Positions 26,579 to 35,702 of a stretch of 64,000 bases of DNA are shown here, piece by piece; position 1 is the first letter of the stretch; each line of letters starts with the position of its first letter. The notes beneath the pieces were generated by a model. That model ran no database searches. It had not been told where the DNA came from and was given only the letters and a program-made list of their open reading frames with translations. The position numbers were made by a program, and so were the translations under genes. Location: the NCBI RefSeq assembly GCF_051304405.1, contig NZ_JBPPGG010000002.1:558001-622000 (forward strand), read 5' to 3'. Source of the stretch: Pedomonas sp051304405 (lineage in GTDB: Bacteria; Pseudomonadota; Alphaproteobacteria; Sphingomonadales; Sphingomonadaceae).

Positions 26579-27616
26579 TTGCCCTTGCAGACTGCCGCGA
26601 CGGCTCTCGCACCCCTGGATGCTCCGCTGATCGACCCGTTCGGCCGGCGGATCGACTATCTGCGCGTGTCTGTGACCGACCGCTGCGATCTCCGCTGCGT
26701 CTACTGCATGGCCGAGCACATGACCTTCCTGCCCAAGGCCGAGCTGCTGACGCTGGAGGAGCTGGACCGGCTGTGCAGCGCCTTCATCCGCCGGGGTGTC
26801 CGCAAGCTGCGGCTGACCGGCGGCGAGCCGCTGGTGCGCCGGAACATCATGAGCCTGATCCGCGCCCTCGGGCGGCATCTGGCGACGGGCGCGCTGGAGG
26901 AGCTGACCCTCACCACCAACGGCAGCCAGCTGGCCCGCTACGCCGGGGAGCTGCGGGCGGCGGGCGTGCGCCGGGTGAACGTGTCGCTCGACACGCTGGA
27001 CCCGGAGCGCTTCCGCGCCATCACCCGGTGGGGCCGGCTGGATCAGGTTCTGGAGGGCATCGCCGCCGCCCGGGAGGCAGGCCTCCGGGTGAAGATCAAC
27101 ACCGTGGCGCTGAAGGGCGTCAACGAGGACGAGTTCGAGTCCCTGCTCGCCTGGTGCGCCCGCAACGGCCACGACCTGACCCTGATCGAGACCATGCCGC
27201 TCGGCGAGGTGGACGCCGACCGCACGGACCAGTACCTGCCCCTCAGCACGGTGCGGGCGCGGCTGGCGCAGCGCTTCACCTTGACCGACCTGTCCCTCGT
27301 GACCGGCGGCCCCGCCCGCTACGTGCGGGTGGAGGAGACCGGCCAGCAGCTGGGTTTCATCACCCCCCTCACCCACAACTTCTGCGAGTCCTGCAACCGG
27401 GTGCGGCTCACCTGCACCGGCAGGCTCTACCTGTGCCTCGGCCAGGAGGACAGCGCCGACCTGCGCGCGCCGCTCCGGGCGAGCGCGGACGACGCCCTCC
27501 TCGACCAGGCGATCGACGCGGCCATCGGCATCAAGCCGAAGGGCCACGATTTCGTCATCGACCGCCGGAACAGCCGGCCGGCTCTCGCCCGCCACATGAG
27601 CGTGACGGGAGGGTGA
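26579..27616 (+). CDS. moaA: GTP 3',8-cyclase MoaA
   Basis: A 345-residue radical SAM enzyme. It has the first cluster motif CDLRCVYC, the LTGGEPLVR strand, the C-terminal second cluster (CESCNRVRLTCTGRLYLC region) and the catalytic C-terminal Gly-Gly (SVTGG end). MoaA converts GTP to 3',8-cyclo-GTP, the first step of molybdopterin synthesis, which agrees with the xdhC/mocA genes at the window start. The start is TTG; TTG at 26585 is an alternative with better spacing from GGAG. No moaC or other moa gene is adjacent. Confidence 0.93.
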   Translation: MPLQTAATALAPLDAPLIDPFGRRIDYLRVSVTDRCDLRCVYCMAEHMTFLPKAELLTLEELDRLCSAFIRRGVRKLRLTGGEPLVRRNIMSLIRALGRHLATGALEELTLTTNGSQLARYAGELRAAGVRRVNVSLDTLDPERFRAITRWGRLDQVLEGIAAAREAGLRVKINTVALKGVNEDEFESLLAWCARNGHDLTLIETMPLGEVDADRTDQYLPLSTVRARLAQRFTLTDLSLVTGGPARYVRVEETGQQLGFITPLTHNFCESCNRVRLTCTGRLYLCLGQEDSADLRAPLRASADDALLDQAIDAAIGIKPKGHDFVIDRRNSRPALARHMSVTGG

Positions 27617-27733
27617 TTGCCACGGGGGACAAGAGCTGTCACAAATGGTTATGGACAAAGTCGGCGCCCTGGCCGCATCAAGACCGCGAACACCTTGCCT
27701 GTAACCACCCGCCAACGGATCGCCTGACACCGC

Positions 27734-28510
27734 ATGTTCGACCCCAGCCGCCACAAACTGGCTCTTGTCGCCAGCTCGTCTCCTGAAGCCCAGGCGGCGC
27801 TGAAGGAGATCAGCCCCCGGCATGACTGGGTTCCGCCAAGCGAGGCGGACGTGATCGTCGTGCTGGGCGGCGACGGGTTCATGCTCCAGACCCTCCACGC
27901 CTCCAAGGACCGCTCCTGCCACATCTACGGTATGAACTGCGGCACGGTCGGCTTTCTCATGAACGAGTACAGCCCCGACAACCTGATCGAGCGGCTGAAG
28001 CGGGCCGAGCAGTTCGTGCTCAATCCCCTGCGGATGGAAGCGCGGACCATCTCGGGCGAGCGGGTCACCTCCTCGGCCATCAACGAGGTCTCGCTGCTGC
28101 GCGAAACCCGCCAGGCCGCCAAGATCGAGATCGCCATCGACGGGCGCGTGCGCATGCCCGAGCTGGTGTGCGACGGCGTGATCGTGGCAACGCCCGCCGG
28201 TTCGACCGCCTACAACCTCTCGGCCCACGGCCCGATCCTGCCGCTGGGGTGCGACCTGCTGGCGCTCACGCCCATCTCCGCCTTCCGGCCCCGCCGCTGG
28301 CGCGGCGCCATCCTGCCCAACAACTGGGTCATCGAGTTCCGGGTGCTGGAAGCGGGCAAGCGTCCGGTGAGCGCCGTGGCCGATCAGAACGAGGTCCGGG
28401 ACGTCTCCTACGTGCGCGTGGAGAAGGACCAGACCCTGCGTCTCAACCTGCTGTTCGACCCCGGGCACACCCTGGCCGACCGCATTCTCATGGAACAGTT
28501 CACGGCCTGA
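27734..28510 (+). CDS. nadK: NAD kinase
   Basis: 258 residues with the NAD-kinase signature VVLGGDGFMLQTLH, GMNCGTVGFLMNEY, the NEVSLLRE motif and TPAGSTAYNLSAHGP. It phosphorylates NAD to NADP using ATP. The length matches the short alphaproteobacterial form. The gene starts about 117 bases after moaA, so it may have its own promoter. Confidence 0.93.
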   Translation: MFDPSRHKLALVASSSPEAQAALKEISPRHDWVPPSEADVIVVLGGDGFMLQTLHASKDRSCHIYGMNCGTVGFLMNEYSPDNLIERLKRAEQFVLNPLRMEARTISGERVTSSAINEVSLLRETRQAAKIEIAIDGRVRMPELVCDGVIVATPAGSTAYNLSAHGPILPLGCDLLALTPISAFRPRRWRGAILPNNWVIEFRVLEAGKRPVSAVADQNEVRDVSYVRVEKDQTLRLNLLFDPGHTLADRILMEQFTA

Positions 28511-28577
28511 GGCCGTGCCGAGAGGCCACTTGCAGACAAAAAACACCGCCAGAATCCTCTCACGGCGTAATGCTGCA

Positions 28578-28607
28578 TTGCGAGACAATGCAAATTCGCA
28601 CTATATG
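28578..28607 (+). promoter_or_regulatory. Possible sigma-70 promoter of the DEAD-box helicase gene
   Basis: TTGCGA at 28578 and TATATG at 28602 are separated by 18 bases, in a locally AT-rich stretch about 55 bases before the helicase ATG. Predicted by eye only. Confidence 0.4.
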
Positions 28608-28662
28608 GGCGCCGAAATACGGCGACTTCTGCCCGATTTCTCGTAAACTTGACGGTAAGTGC

Positions 28663-30156
28663 ATGTCATTTGAATTCTTAGGTCTGTCGGATGAGTTGCT
28701 TCGCGCAGTCGGAGACAGCGGCTATACCGAGCCGACGCCGATCCAGCGCCAGGCCATCCCCACCGTGCTCCAGGGACGCGATGTTCTTGGCGTGGCGCAG
28801 ACCGGCACGGGCAAGACGGCATCGTTCACCCTGCCCATGATCGACATCCTGGCCCAGGGCCGCGCCCGGGCCCGCATGCCCCGTTCGCTCATTCTCGAGC
28901 CGACGCGCGAACTCGCCGTTCAGGTGGCCGAAAACTTCGAGAAGTACGGCAAGTACCACAAGCTGAACATGGCCCTGCTCATCGGCGGCATGTCCTTCGG
29001 CGAGCAGGACAAGGTGCTCGCCAAGGGCGCGGACGTGCTCATCGCCACGCCCGGCCGCCTGCTCGACCAGATCGAGCGCGGCAAGGTGATGCTCTCGGGC
29101 TGCGAGATCCTCGTCATCGACGAGGCGGATCGTATGCTGGACATGGGCTTCATCCCGGACATCGAGAAGATCTGCAACCTCCTGCCGCCCCGGCGGCAGA
29201 CCCTGCTGTTCTCGGCGACCATGCCGCCGGCCATCAAGCGCCTGGCGGACCAGTTCCTGAAGGACCCCAAGCAGATCGAGGTGGCGCGCCCCGCCACCAC
29301 CAACGTCTCCATCGCCCAGTCGCTGATCCAGCTGCCGGAGCGCTCCAAGCGCGAGGTGCTGCGGGCACTGCTGCGCTCGGAAGACGTGAACAACGCCATC
29401 ATCTTCTGCAACCGCAAGCGGGACGTGCGGACCCTGCACGAGTCCCTCACCCGCCACGGCTTCAAGGCCGGGCAGCTGCACGGCGACATGGAACAGCCGG
29501 AGCGTCTGGCGGTGCTGGAGAAGTTCCGCTCGGGCGAGATCCCCATTCTGGTCGCCAGCGACGTGGCCGCCCGCGGCCTCGACATTCCGGGCGTGAGCCA
29601 CGTGTTCAACTTCGACGTGCCGATCCATGCGGATGACTACGTCCACCGCATCGGCCGCACCGGCCGCGCCGGGCGCAGCGGCATCGCCATCACCCTGGCG
29701 ACCGAGGAGGAAGCCGAGTACGTTGCGGCGGTCGAGAAGCTGATCCAGCAGGAAATCCCGCGCCGCCCCGTGCCGGAAGGCGTCACCATCAAGGAAGGCG
29801 CCGCCTCTTCCCGCAAGCGCAGCGAGCGCGGCGCGAAGAAGGAGGCCGCCGACAAGTCCGCCTCCCGCAGCCGCCGCAAGACCACGGCGGCCGACAAGGC
29901 ATCCGACAAGGCGGAAGCGCCGCGTCAGGAGGCCAAGCCAGCCGCCGCACCGGACAAGGCAGAGCCGCGCAGCGAGCGCAGCGCCGAACGGAGCCGGAGC
30001 CGCGGACGCGACGAGCGCCGGGAAGACCGCCGCAACCGCCACAGCGACCGCGACCGGGACGAGCCGGTGCTGGGCTTCGGCGACAACCCGCCCGCCTTCT
30101 TCCTCGTGGCCGCGCGGGACGCGGACACCGCCGCCGACGCCGGCAAGGACGCCTGA
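28663..30156 (+). CDS. DEAD-box RNA helicase with long basic tail
   Basis: 497 residues from the ATG at 28663. The core (about 1-385) has the Q motif (YTEPTPIQRQAI), Walker A AQTGTGKT, PTRELAVQ, DEAD-type box written DEADRMLDMG, SAT, and HRIGRTGRAGRSG. Residues about 400-497 are a low-complexity Lys/Arg/Ser/Glu-rich tail with RSERSAERSRSRGRDERRED, probably disordered and RNA-binding. RhlE-like proteins in proteobacteria share this plan and act in ribosome assembly, mRNA decay or cold adaptation. A clear intrinsic terminator follows. Confidence 0.92.
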   Translation: MSFEFLGLSDELLRAVGDSGYTEPTPIQRQAIPTVLQGRDVLGVAQTGTGKTASFTLPMIDILAQGRARARMPRSLILEPTRELAVQVAENFEKYGKYHKLNMALLIGGMSFGEQDKVLAKGADVLIATPGRLLDQIERGKVMLSGCEILVIDEADRMLDMGFIPDIEKICNLLPPRRQTLLFSATMPPAIKRLADQFLKDPKQIEVARPATTNVSIAQSLIQLPERSKREVLRALLRSEDVNNAIIFCNRKRDVRTLHESLTRHGFKAGQLHGDMEQPERLAVLEKFRSGEIPILVASDVAARGLDIPGVSHVFNFDVPIHADDYVHRIGRTGRAGRSGIAITLATEEEAEYVAAVEKLIQQEIPRRPVPEGVTIKEGAASSRKRSERGAKKEAADKSASRSRRKTTAADKASDKAEAPRQEAKPAAAPDKAEPRSERSAERSRSRGRDERREDRRNRHSDRDRDEPVLGFGDNPPAFFLVAARDADTAADAGKDA

Positions 30157-30176
30157 ACGGCACCCTGAACACCATC

Positions 30177-30204
30177 AAGCGGGCCCCAGCCCGCTTTTTC
30201 TTTT
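30177..30204 (+). terminator. Intrinsic terminator of the DEAD-box helicase gene
   Basis: A 7-bp stem (30178-30184 with 30189-30195), 4-base loop CCCA and five T in a row, 21 bases after the stop. Confidence 0.85.
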
Positions 30205-30218
30205 ATGATTTCATGATT

Positions 30219-30367
30219 GCAGGAGGGTCTTGACCCTCCTGCCAACCTCCCATGCGTTTTCGGAACGCGCCCGGTCACACCGTTGGCGCCTCTCAGGAAA
30301 CGCGCTGCCGCCCAGACCTGGCGCGGCCCGACAAACGAACGGGGTGCAGGGGTCCGAGACCCCTGCA
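30219..30367. repeat. Paired-palindrome element, locus D
   Basis: Left hairpin: 30219-30242 (11-bp stem, 2-base loop). Right hairpin: 30345-30367 around GGGGTCCGAGACCCC. GCGCGGCCCGACAAACG at 30321 precedes the right arm. It lies between the converging helicase and ferredoxin genes. Confidence 0.82.
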
Positions 30368-30405
30368 AAACACAGAAAATCAATCCAAAAGAGATCCGTC
30401 TCGCC

Positions 30406-30747
30406 TCAGCGTCCCTGCAAATTGCGCACGTCGGCGGGGAGCTGTACTTCCAGCGATTCCCACGCTTCCTCCAGCCAGATCTGGCAGGACAGGCGCGAGG
30501 TCGAGGTGACGCCCCCGGCGAAGTCGAGCATGTCCTCTTCTTCTTCGCTGGGCAGCGGGAGTTTGCCGAAGTCGGCCTTCGAGACGATGACGTGGCAGGT
30601 GGAGCAGGCCATCTGGCCTTCGCAGGTGCCTTCCAGCGGGATGTCGTGGTGGTGGGCCACGTCGAGCAGGCGCTCGCCGGGCTGGCCCTCTGCCTCGACG
30701 ATCTTCTTGCCGCCGGGGAATACGAACCGGACCTTCACGCTCGCCAT
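30406..30747 (-). CDS. fdx: 2Fe-2S ferredoxin, adrenodoxin type
   Basis: 113 residues with the cluster ligands in CEGQMACSTC (C-x5-C-x2-C) and the fourth cysteine in RLSCQIW, plus the acidic SEEEEDML partner-binding helix. The protein likely supplies electrons for iron-sulfur assembly or a P450-type reaction. Its start lies one base from the stop of the upstream cysteine desulfurase gene, strongly suggesting a cluster-assembly role. Confidence 0.9.
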   Translation of the reverse strand: MASVKVRFVFPGGKKIVEAEGQPGERLLDVAHHHDIPLEGTCEGQMACSTCHVIVSKADFGKLPLPSEEEEDMLDFAGGVTSTSRLSCQIWLEEAWESLEVQLPADVRNLQGR

Positions 30748-30748
30748 G

Positions 30749-31933
30749 CTACCTCCGCCACGTCACGTTGAGTTGCGCCCTCACCGCCTTGATGACCGCT
30801 GCCGTCATCTCCGCCACCTCTTCCGACGTTGTGGTCCTTCCGAAGCCGATACGCAAGGTGGCCTGCGCGGTGCGGGCATCGACCCCCAGGGCTTCGAGCA
30901 CATAGCTGCTCTTGCCGACCGACGACGCGCACGCCGCGCCGGACGAGACGGCGAAGCCGCGCAGGTCCGCCAGCAGGCGCGCGCCATCGACGCCGGGGAA
31001 CGAGACGTTGAGATTGCCGAAGTAGCGCCGGGTGGCCGAGCCGTTCAGCCGCCAGGGGATGCCCGCCTCCGTGAACGCGTCCACCGCCTGCCGCCACAGG
31101 GCCGCGACATGGGCCTGGTCGTCCTCCAGCCGCTCCCGCGCGATGCGGGCGGCCTCGCCGAAGCCGACGCACAGGAACGGCGCGAGCGTGCCCGAGCGCA
31201 GGCCTGCCTCCTGCCCGCCGCCGTGGATCTGCGGGGCGATGCGCACCCCCTTGCGCACGTAGATCGCGCCGATCCCCTTGGGGCCATAGAGCTTGTGGCT
31301 GGAGATGCTGGCGAGATCCAGCCCCAGGGCGGCTACGTCCACCGGGATCTTGCCGGCCGCCTGGGCGATGTCGGAGTGCACCAGCGCCCCCGCCGCATGG
31401 GCCAGCCGGGCGATCTCCGCCAGCGGCTGGATGACACCGATCTCGTTGTTGACCAGCATGACGGAGACCAGCGCCACGCGGGCATCAAGCGCGGCCTCCA
31501 GCGCGTCGAGCCGCAGCAGCCCCTCCCCGTCCACCGGCAAATGTGTCACCTCGTAGCCCCGGGTGGCCAAGTAAGCGGCGGTCTCCCGGATGCAGGCGTG
31601 CTCGGTCTCGGCGATGAGCAGGCGGTTGCGCTCCCGGGGCGCGGCCTCCAGCACGCCCTTGAGGGCGAGGTTGTTGGCCTCGGTCGCGCCGGAGAGGAAG
31701 GTGATCTCCTCGGGGGCGGCATGGATGAGTTCGGCGACGCGCTTGCGGGCCACATCCACCCCCGCCTTGCCCTCCCAGCCGAAGCGGTGGGTGGCGGAAT
31801 GGGGGTTGCCGAATTTCTCGGTGAGGTAAGGCATCATGGCGTCGAGCGCCTTCGGCTCGAGCGGCGTCGTCGCCTGGAAATCCAGATAGACCGCGCCCCG
31901 CCTGCGGGCCTCCTGCGCCTGTGAGTCTGCCAT
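30749..31933 (-). CDS. Cysteine desulfurase family protein (second of pair)
   Basis: A 394-residue class V PLP enzyme. It has YLDFQATTPLEP at the start, ATEANNLALKG, HACIRET, the PLP lysine in SISSHKLYGPKGIG, GGGQEAGLRSGT and the active-site cysteine loop SSGAACASSVGKSSYVL. It removes sulfur from cysteine for Fe-S cluster and thio-cofactor synthesis. It is 6 bases downstream of a paralogous desulfurase and 1 base upstream of ferredoxin. The loop differs from IscS and may mark a specialised acceptor. Confidence 0.9.
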   Translation of the reverse strand: MADSQAQEARRRGAVYLDFQATTPLEPKALDAMMPYLTEKFGNPHSATHRFGWEGKAGVDVARKRVAELIHAAPEEITFLSGATEANNLALKGVLEAAPRERNRLLIAETEHACIRETAAYLATRGYEVTHLPVDGEGLLRLDALEAALDARVALVSVMLVNNEIGVIQPLAEIARLAHAAGALVHSDIAQAAGKIPVDVAALGLDLASISSHKLYGPKGIGAIYVRKGVRIAPQIHGGGQEAGLRSGTLAPFLCVGFGEAARIARERLEDDQAHVAALWRQAVDAFTEAGIPWRLNGSATRRYFGNLNVSFPGVDGARLLADLRGFAVSSGAACASSVGKSSYVLEALGVDARTAQATLRIGFGRTTTSEEVAEMTAAVIKAVRAQLNVTWRR

Positions 31934-31939
31934 GTTTCC

Positions 31940-33055
31940 CTATTCCGCTGCCTGCGCGGCAGGACGCCTGCGCGACCATAGGCGCTGCCACACGGCAAGA
32001 AACTGGTCAATGTCATGGGCGGAGGTCTCCCACCCGAGGCTGACGCGGATGGACTGGCCCGCCGTCTCCGCATCCTGCCCCATGGCGCTGAGCACATGGC
32101 TCGTCTTGACCTTGCCGGAGGAACAGGCCGAACCGGCGCTGACCGCAATGCCCGCCAAATCGAAGGCCATCACCTGCGTCTCGGCGGGCACGCCCGGCAT
32201 CCGCACCGACGCGGTGGTGGGCAGCCGCGGCGCGCCGCGCCCGTTGATCGCCGCGCCCAGCTCCAGAAGCCGCGCCTCCATGTGGTCCCGCAGGTCGCGG
32301 ACGCGCGCCTGCCAGTCGCCGAGCGCCGCCAGCGCCTCAAGCGCCGCGCCGAAGGAGACGATGCCCGGCAGGTTTTCCGTGCCCGCACGCCGGCCCAGCT
32401 CCTGCCCGCCGCCGCGCATCAGGGGCTGGATCTCGACAAGGTCGTTGGCCACCACCAGAGCCCCCACGCCCTTCATGCCGCCCACCTTGTGCGCGGAGAG
32501 CGTGAGGAAATCCGCGCCCAGCGCTTGTACATCGACCGTAATGCGGCCCAGCGCCTGCACGGCGTCCACATGCAGCCAGGCGCCGCCCTCCCGGCAGCGG
32601 GCGGCGATCTCCGCAATGGGCTGGATGACGCCGGTCTCGTTGTTGGCCAGCATGACCGAGACCAGCTTGCGCCCCTCGACCGCCGCCAGACGGGCGCTCA
32701 GGGCATCCAGATCGACAATGCCGTTGGAATCCACCGGCAGGCGCTGCGCCCCGGGCGCGTTGGCCAGCACCGAATCGTGCTCGACGCTGCTGACGAACAG
32801 GTGGGCGGCGGGCGTTCCCGCCAGCACCATGGCGTTGGCTTCCGTGCCGCCGCTGGTCCACACCACCTGACGAGGCAGGCAGTTGACTGCGCGGGCGACG
32901 GTTTCCCGCGCCGCCTCCATCAGGCTGCGCGCCCGGCGGCCGGCGGCGTGGACGGAAGACGGGTTCCCGGTTTCCGCAAGGCAGGCGGAGACGGCCTCGA
33001 TCACCCGGGAATGCGTCGGCGCCGTTGCGTTGTAATCGAGATAAATACTATTCAT
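31940..33055 (-). CDS. Cysteine desulfurase family protein (first of pair)
   Basis: 371 residues from the ATG at 33055 (an upstream extension to 33094 lacks family similarity). It opens with YLDYNATAPTH, a classical NifS/IscS start, and has GGTEANAMVLAG, VEHDSV, the PLP lysine in LSAHKVGGMKGVG, GGGQELGRRAGTEN and the cysteine loop SAGSACSSGKVKTSHVL. The second desulfurase follows at once. The two share family motifs but differ clearly, so they are old paralogs rather than a recent duplication. Confidence 0.9.
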   Translation of the reverse strand: MNSIYLDYNATAPTHSRVIEAVSACLAETGNPSSVHAAGRRARSLMEAARETVARAVNCLPRQVVWTSGGTEANAMVLAGTPAAHLFVSSVEHDSVLANAPGAQRLPVDSNGIVDLDALSARLAAVEGRKLVSVMLANNETGVIQPIAEIAARCREGGAWLHVDAVQALGRITVDVQALGADFLTLSAHKVGGMKGVGALVVANDLVEIQPLMRGGGQELGRRAGTENLPGIVSFGAALEALAALGDWQARVRDLRDHMEARLLELGAAINGRGAPRLPTTASVRMPGVPAETQVMAFDLAGIAVSAGSACSSGKVKTSHVLSAMGQDAETAGQSIRVSLGWETSAHDIDQFLAVWQRLWSRRRPAAQAAE

Positions 33056-33180
33056 TAGCAATCGTTCCGCCCCAGCATGCGGTTTTCGTTGCAACGTGAA
33101 GGTCCGGAAATATATAGCGGACCAGCATCGTGCGGAATGTTCGCGCCTGTCATCAACAGTTTCACGAGCGCTGAGGTCGA

Positions 33181-33828
33181 ATGCCCGACGTAATCTTCAC
33201 TGGCCCGGAAGGGCGTCTTGAAGGCCGGTATCAGCCGGCGTCTCAACCCCGTGCTCCCATTGCCCTGATTCTGCACCCGCACCCGCAGGGCGGCGGCACG
33301 ATGAACAACAAGATCGTTTATAACCTCTACCAGGCCTTTGCACAGCGGGGTTTTGCGGTTCTGCGCTTCAATTTCCGGGGCGTGGGCCGCAGCCAGGGCA
33401 CCTTTGACAACGGCATCGGCGAGCTGTCGGACGCCGCCGCCGCGCTGGACTGGATGCAGCAGTTCAACCCGGACGCTTCCACCTGCTGGGTGGCCGGGTT
33501 CTCCTTCGGCGCGTGGACCGGTATGCAGCTGCTGATGCGCCGTCCCGAGATCCGGGGTTTCATCTCGGTGGCCCCGCCCGCCAACCTCTACGACTTCTCG
33601 TTCCTGGCCCCCTGCCCGGCCTCGGGCCTGATCGTGCAGGGCACGGCCGACGAGATCGTCACGCCGTCGGCGGTGCAGAAGCTGGTGGACAAGCTCAAGA
33701 CCCAGAAGCACATCACCATCGATTACGAGACCATCGAGGGTGCCAACCACTTCTTCGAGAACGAGCAGGAGCAGTTGATGGATGCCGTCAACCGCTACCT
33801 CGACAAGCGGCTCGCCGAAGGAAACTGA
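33181..33828 (+). CDS. Alpha/beta hydrolase, small cytosolic type
   Basis: 215 residues with nucleophile elbow GFSFGAW (GxSxG), oxyanion-side LHPHPQGGGTMNN, acid GTADEIVTP and His in EGANHFF. This small HPHP-type family (sometimes called dienelactone-hydrolase-like) has no agreed substrate. It is divergent from the desulfurase operon, a pairing seen repeatedly in alphaproteobacteria as I recall. Confidence 0.85.
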   Translation: MPDVIFTGPEGRLEGRYQPASQPRAPIALILHPHPQGGGTMNNKIVYNLYQAFAQRGFAVLRFNFRGVGRSQGTFDNGIGELSDAAAALDWMQQFNPDASTCWVAGFSFGAWTGMQLLMRRPEIRGFISVAPPANLYDFSFLAPCPASGLIVQGTADEIVTPSAVQKLVDKLKTQKHITIDYETIEGANHFFENEQEQLMDAVNRYLDKRLAEGN

Positions 33829-33878
33829 GCCGCACGCCGAAGGCGGGTACGGCCTGCCGAAGCGGTTTCGCGAAATCG

Positions 33879-33916
33879 AACGCCGGTCAGACACTCTGGC
33901 CGGCGTTTTCCTTTTT
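33879..33916 (+). terminator. Intrinsic terminator of the hydrolase gene
   Basis: An 8-bp stem AACGCCGG (33879-33886) with CCGGCGTT (33900-33907), an inner CAG/CTG pairing in the loop, then a T-rich tract to 33916. Confidence 0.75.
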
Positions 33917-34065
33917 AGATCAAATTCTTATTTCAAATCGTTCAGGGGGACTCTCAGGACCGACCTCTCCCGTCCCAGACCATCTCCCGGCTGGACATGG
34001 CGCCAGGTTTCGGCAATGGATCAGCCAACGGGTCATTCGCCCGTCCTGCCAACGGAGATGATCCC

Positions 34066-34458
34066 GTGAAAACCACTCTTTCCTTTATCGCTGCTTCCCT
34101 GCTCTTCGCGTCCGTGCCGACTCAGGCGGCCGAACAGACCGCCGCCATGGACATGCGCTGCTTCATGGTAGCCTCTGCCGCCGTGCAGAACATCACGGAC
34201 CCGGAGATGAAGCAGATGGCCATGCTCTCCAGCCTGTTCTATCTCGGCCGCGCCAGCGCCCGCCTGTCGGACGCGGAGATGGAGACCGTCGCCATCACCG
34301 AATCCAAGGCGCTGAGCACGGTGGACATCCAGGCCCTTCTCCAGCAGTGCGGCGCGTTCATGGCCGCGCGCGGCGAGGCGATCGACGCCATCGGCCAGCG
34401 CATGGCGGCCAAGGCCGAAGCCGAAGCGAAGAAGGCCGAAGCCGCGCCGAAGAAGTAA
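34066..34458 (+). CDS. Small secreted protein of unknown function
   Basis: 130 residues from GTG at 34066 (ACGGAG 8 bases upstream; the ATG at 34057 runs into a stop). A signal peptide covers about the first 22 residues, ending SVPTQAAEQ. The mature part is helical with two cysteines (MDMRCFMVA and LLQQCGAFM) that may form a disulfide, and an Ala/Lys/Glu-rich tail. I do not recognise the family. It converges on anmK. Confidence 0.7.
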   Translation: MKTTLSFIAASLLFASVPTQAAEQTAAMDMRCFMVASAAVQNITDPEMKQMAMLSSLFYLGRASARLSDAEMETVAITESKALSTVDIQALLQQCGAFMAARGEAIDAIGQRMAAKAEAEAKKAEAAPKK

Positions 34459-34480
34459 ACGACCGCAGACCCGGCCGCGC

Positions 34481-35632
34481 TCAGCCCTGATCGGGCCGGG
34501 CGCAGGCCCCGTCCGCCGGCTGGCACAGCACGCCGCCGGTGAGCGGCCGGGCAACACCCGTGGTGCCGGGGAAGGAGATAGGCAGCCCGCGCAGGCTGCG
34601 CACCGCCATGTAGGCGAAGCCTTCCGCCTCCACCGCGTCCCCGTTCCAGCCGAGCGCATCGACGCTGCGCACGTCGCCCAGCCGCTCGGCCAGCATCCTC
34701 ATCAGTGTTGCATTGCGCCGGCCGCCGCCCGCCACATACCAGCGGCGGGGCGGCCGGGGCATGTGGGCAAGCGCCAGACGCACTGTCTCCGCCGTGAAGG
34801 CGGTGAGCGTCGCCGCGCCGTCCCCGACGCTGAGCCCCTCGCAGGGAGCGGTCGAGAAGTCGTGCCGGTCGAGGGACTTGGGCGGCGGAACGTCGAACCA
34901 CGGCTTGTCGCACATGGCCGCGAGAATGTCCTCGTGGACGCGCCCGCGCGCGGCGGCCGCCCCGTCCAGGTCCATCGCAACACCGGTGTGGGCGAGCATC
35001 CAGTCATCAATGAGGCCGTTGGCGGGACCGGTATCGAAGGCGAGCATGTCGGCCTCGCCCTCGCCGATCCAGGTGACGTTGCCAACCCCGCCCAGGTTGA
35101 GGATGGCAACCGGCAGCGGCAGGCCCGCCGCCAGCGCCAGCGCCCGGTGATAGACGGGGATGAGGGGCGCGCCCTGCCCGCCCGCCGCCACGTCGGCCGA
35201 GCGGAAATCATGAACCACAGGGATGCCGGTCTTGCGGGCGAGCAGGTTCCCGTCGCCGATCTGCCAGGTCCAGCCCCGCTCGGGCCGGTGGGCGACGGTC
35301 TGCCCGTGAAAGCCGATGACCCCGACGCTGCCGCGCGGCACATCGGCGCGGGCCAGCAGCGCCTCCACCGCCTCGGCGTGAAGGAGCGTCAGCTCCTCGG
35401 CCACCGCGTCGATCACCGCGTGCGGGCCCGGTGCGCTCTGCTGCAGCGCCGCGTGGGTGGCGGCGCGGATGCGGGCGCGGGTTTCGTCCGTATAGGGCTG
35501 CTCCAGATAGGCCAGCGGCGTGACCGCGCCTTCCCCGTCCGTCTCGATGAGAGCGGCGTCGATGCCGTCCACCGAGGTGCCGGACATCAGCCCCACGGCG
35601 ATGGTGGTCCCGCCAATCGTTGGATTTCCCAC
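34481..35632 (-). CDS. anmK: Anhydro-N-acetylmuramic acid kinase
   Basis: 383 residues with the ASKHA-fold AnmK motifs: VGLMSGTSVDGIDAALIE at the N terminus, GFHGQTVAHRP, NLGGVGNVTWI, FDTGPANGLIDDWM and AGGGRRNATLM. It phosphorylates and opens 1,6-anhydro-MurNAc in cell-wall recycling. It is divergent from tyrS, a common arrangement in alphaproteobacteria. Confidence 0.93.
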   Translation of the reverse strand: MGNPTIGGTTIAVGLMSGTSVDGIDAALIETDGEGAVTPLAYLEQPYTDETRARIRAATHAALQQSAPGPHAVIDAVAEELTLLHAEAVEALLARADVPRGSVGVIGFHGQTVAHRPERGWTWQIGDGNLLARKTGIPVVHDFRSADVAAGGQGAPLIPVYHRALALAAGLPLPVAILNLGGVGNVTWIGEGEADMLAFDTGPANGLIDDWMLAHTGVAMDLDGAAAARGRVHEDILAAMCDKPWFDVPPPKSLDRHDFSTAPCEGLSVGDGAATLTAFTAETVRLALAHMPRPPRRWYVAGGGRRNATLMRMLAERLGDVRSVDALGWNGDAVEAEGFAYMAVRSLRGLPISFPGTTGVARPLTGGVLCQPADGACARPDQG

Positions 35633-35702
35633 TGTCCGCTCCCTGTGCTATGCAGCCAGCCTTTACGTACCCTTGGCAAGAAATCGACCGAAGGCTTGAG
35701 TG

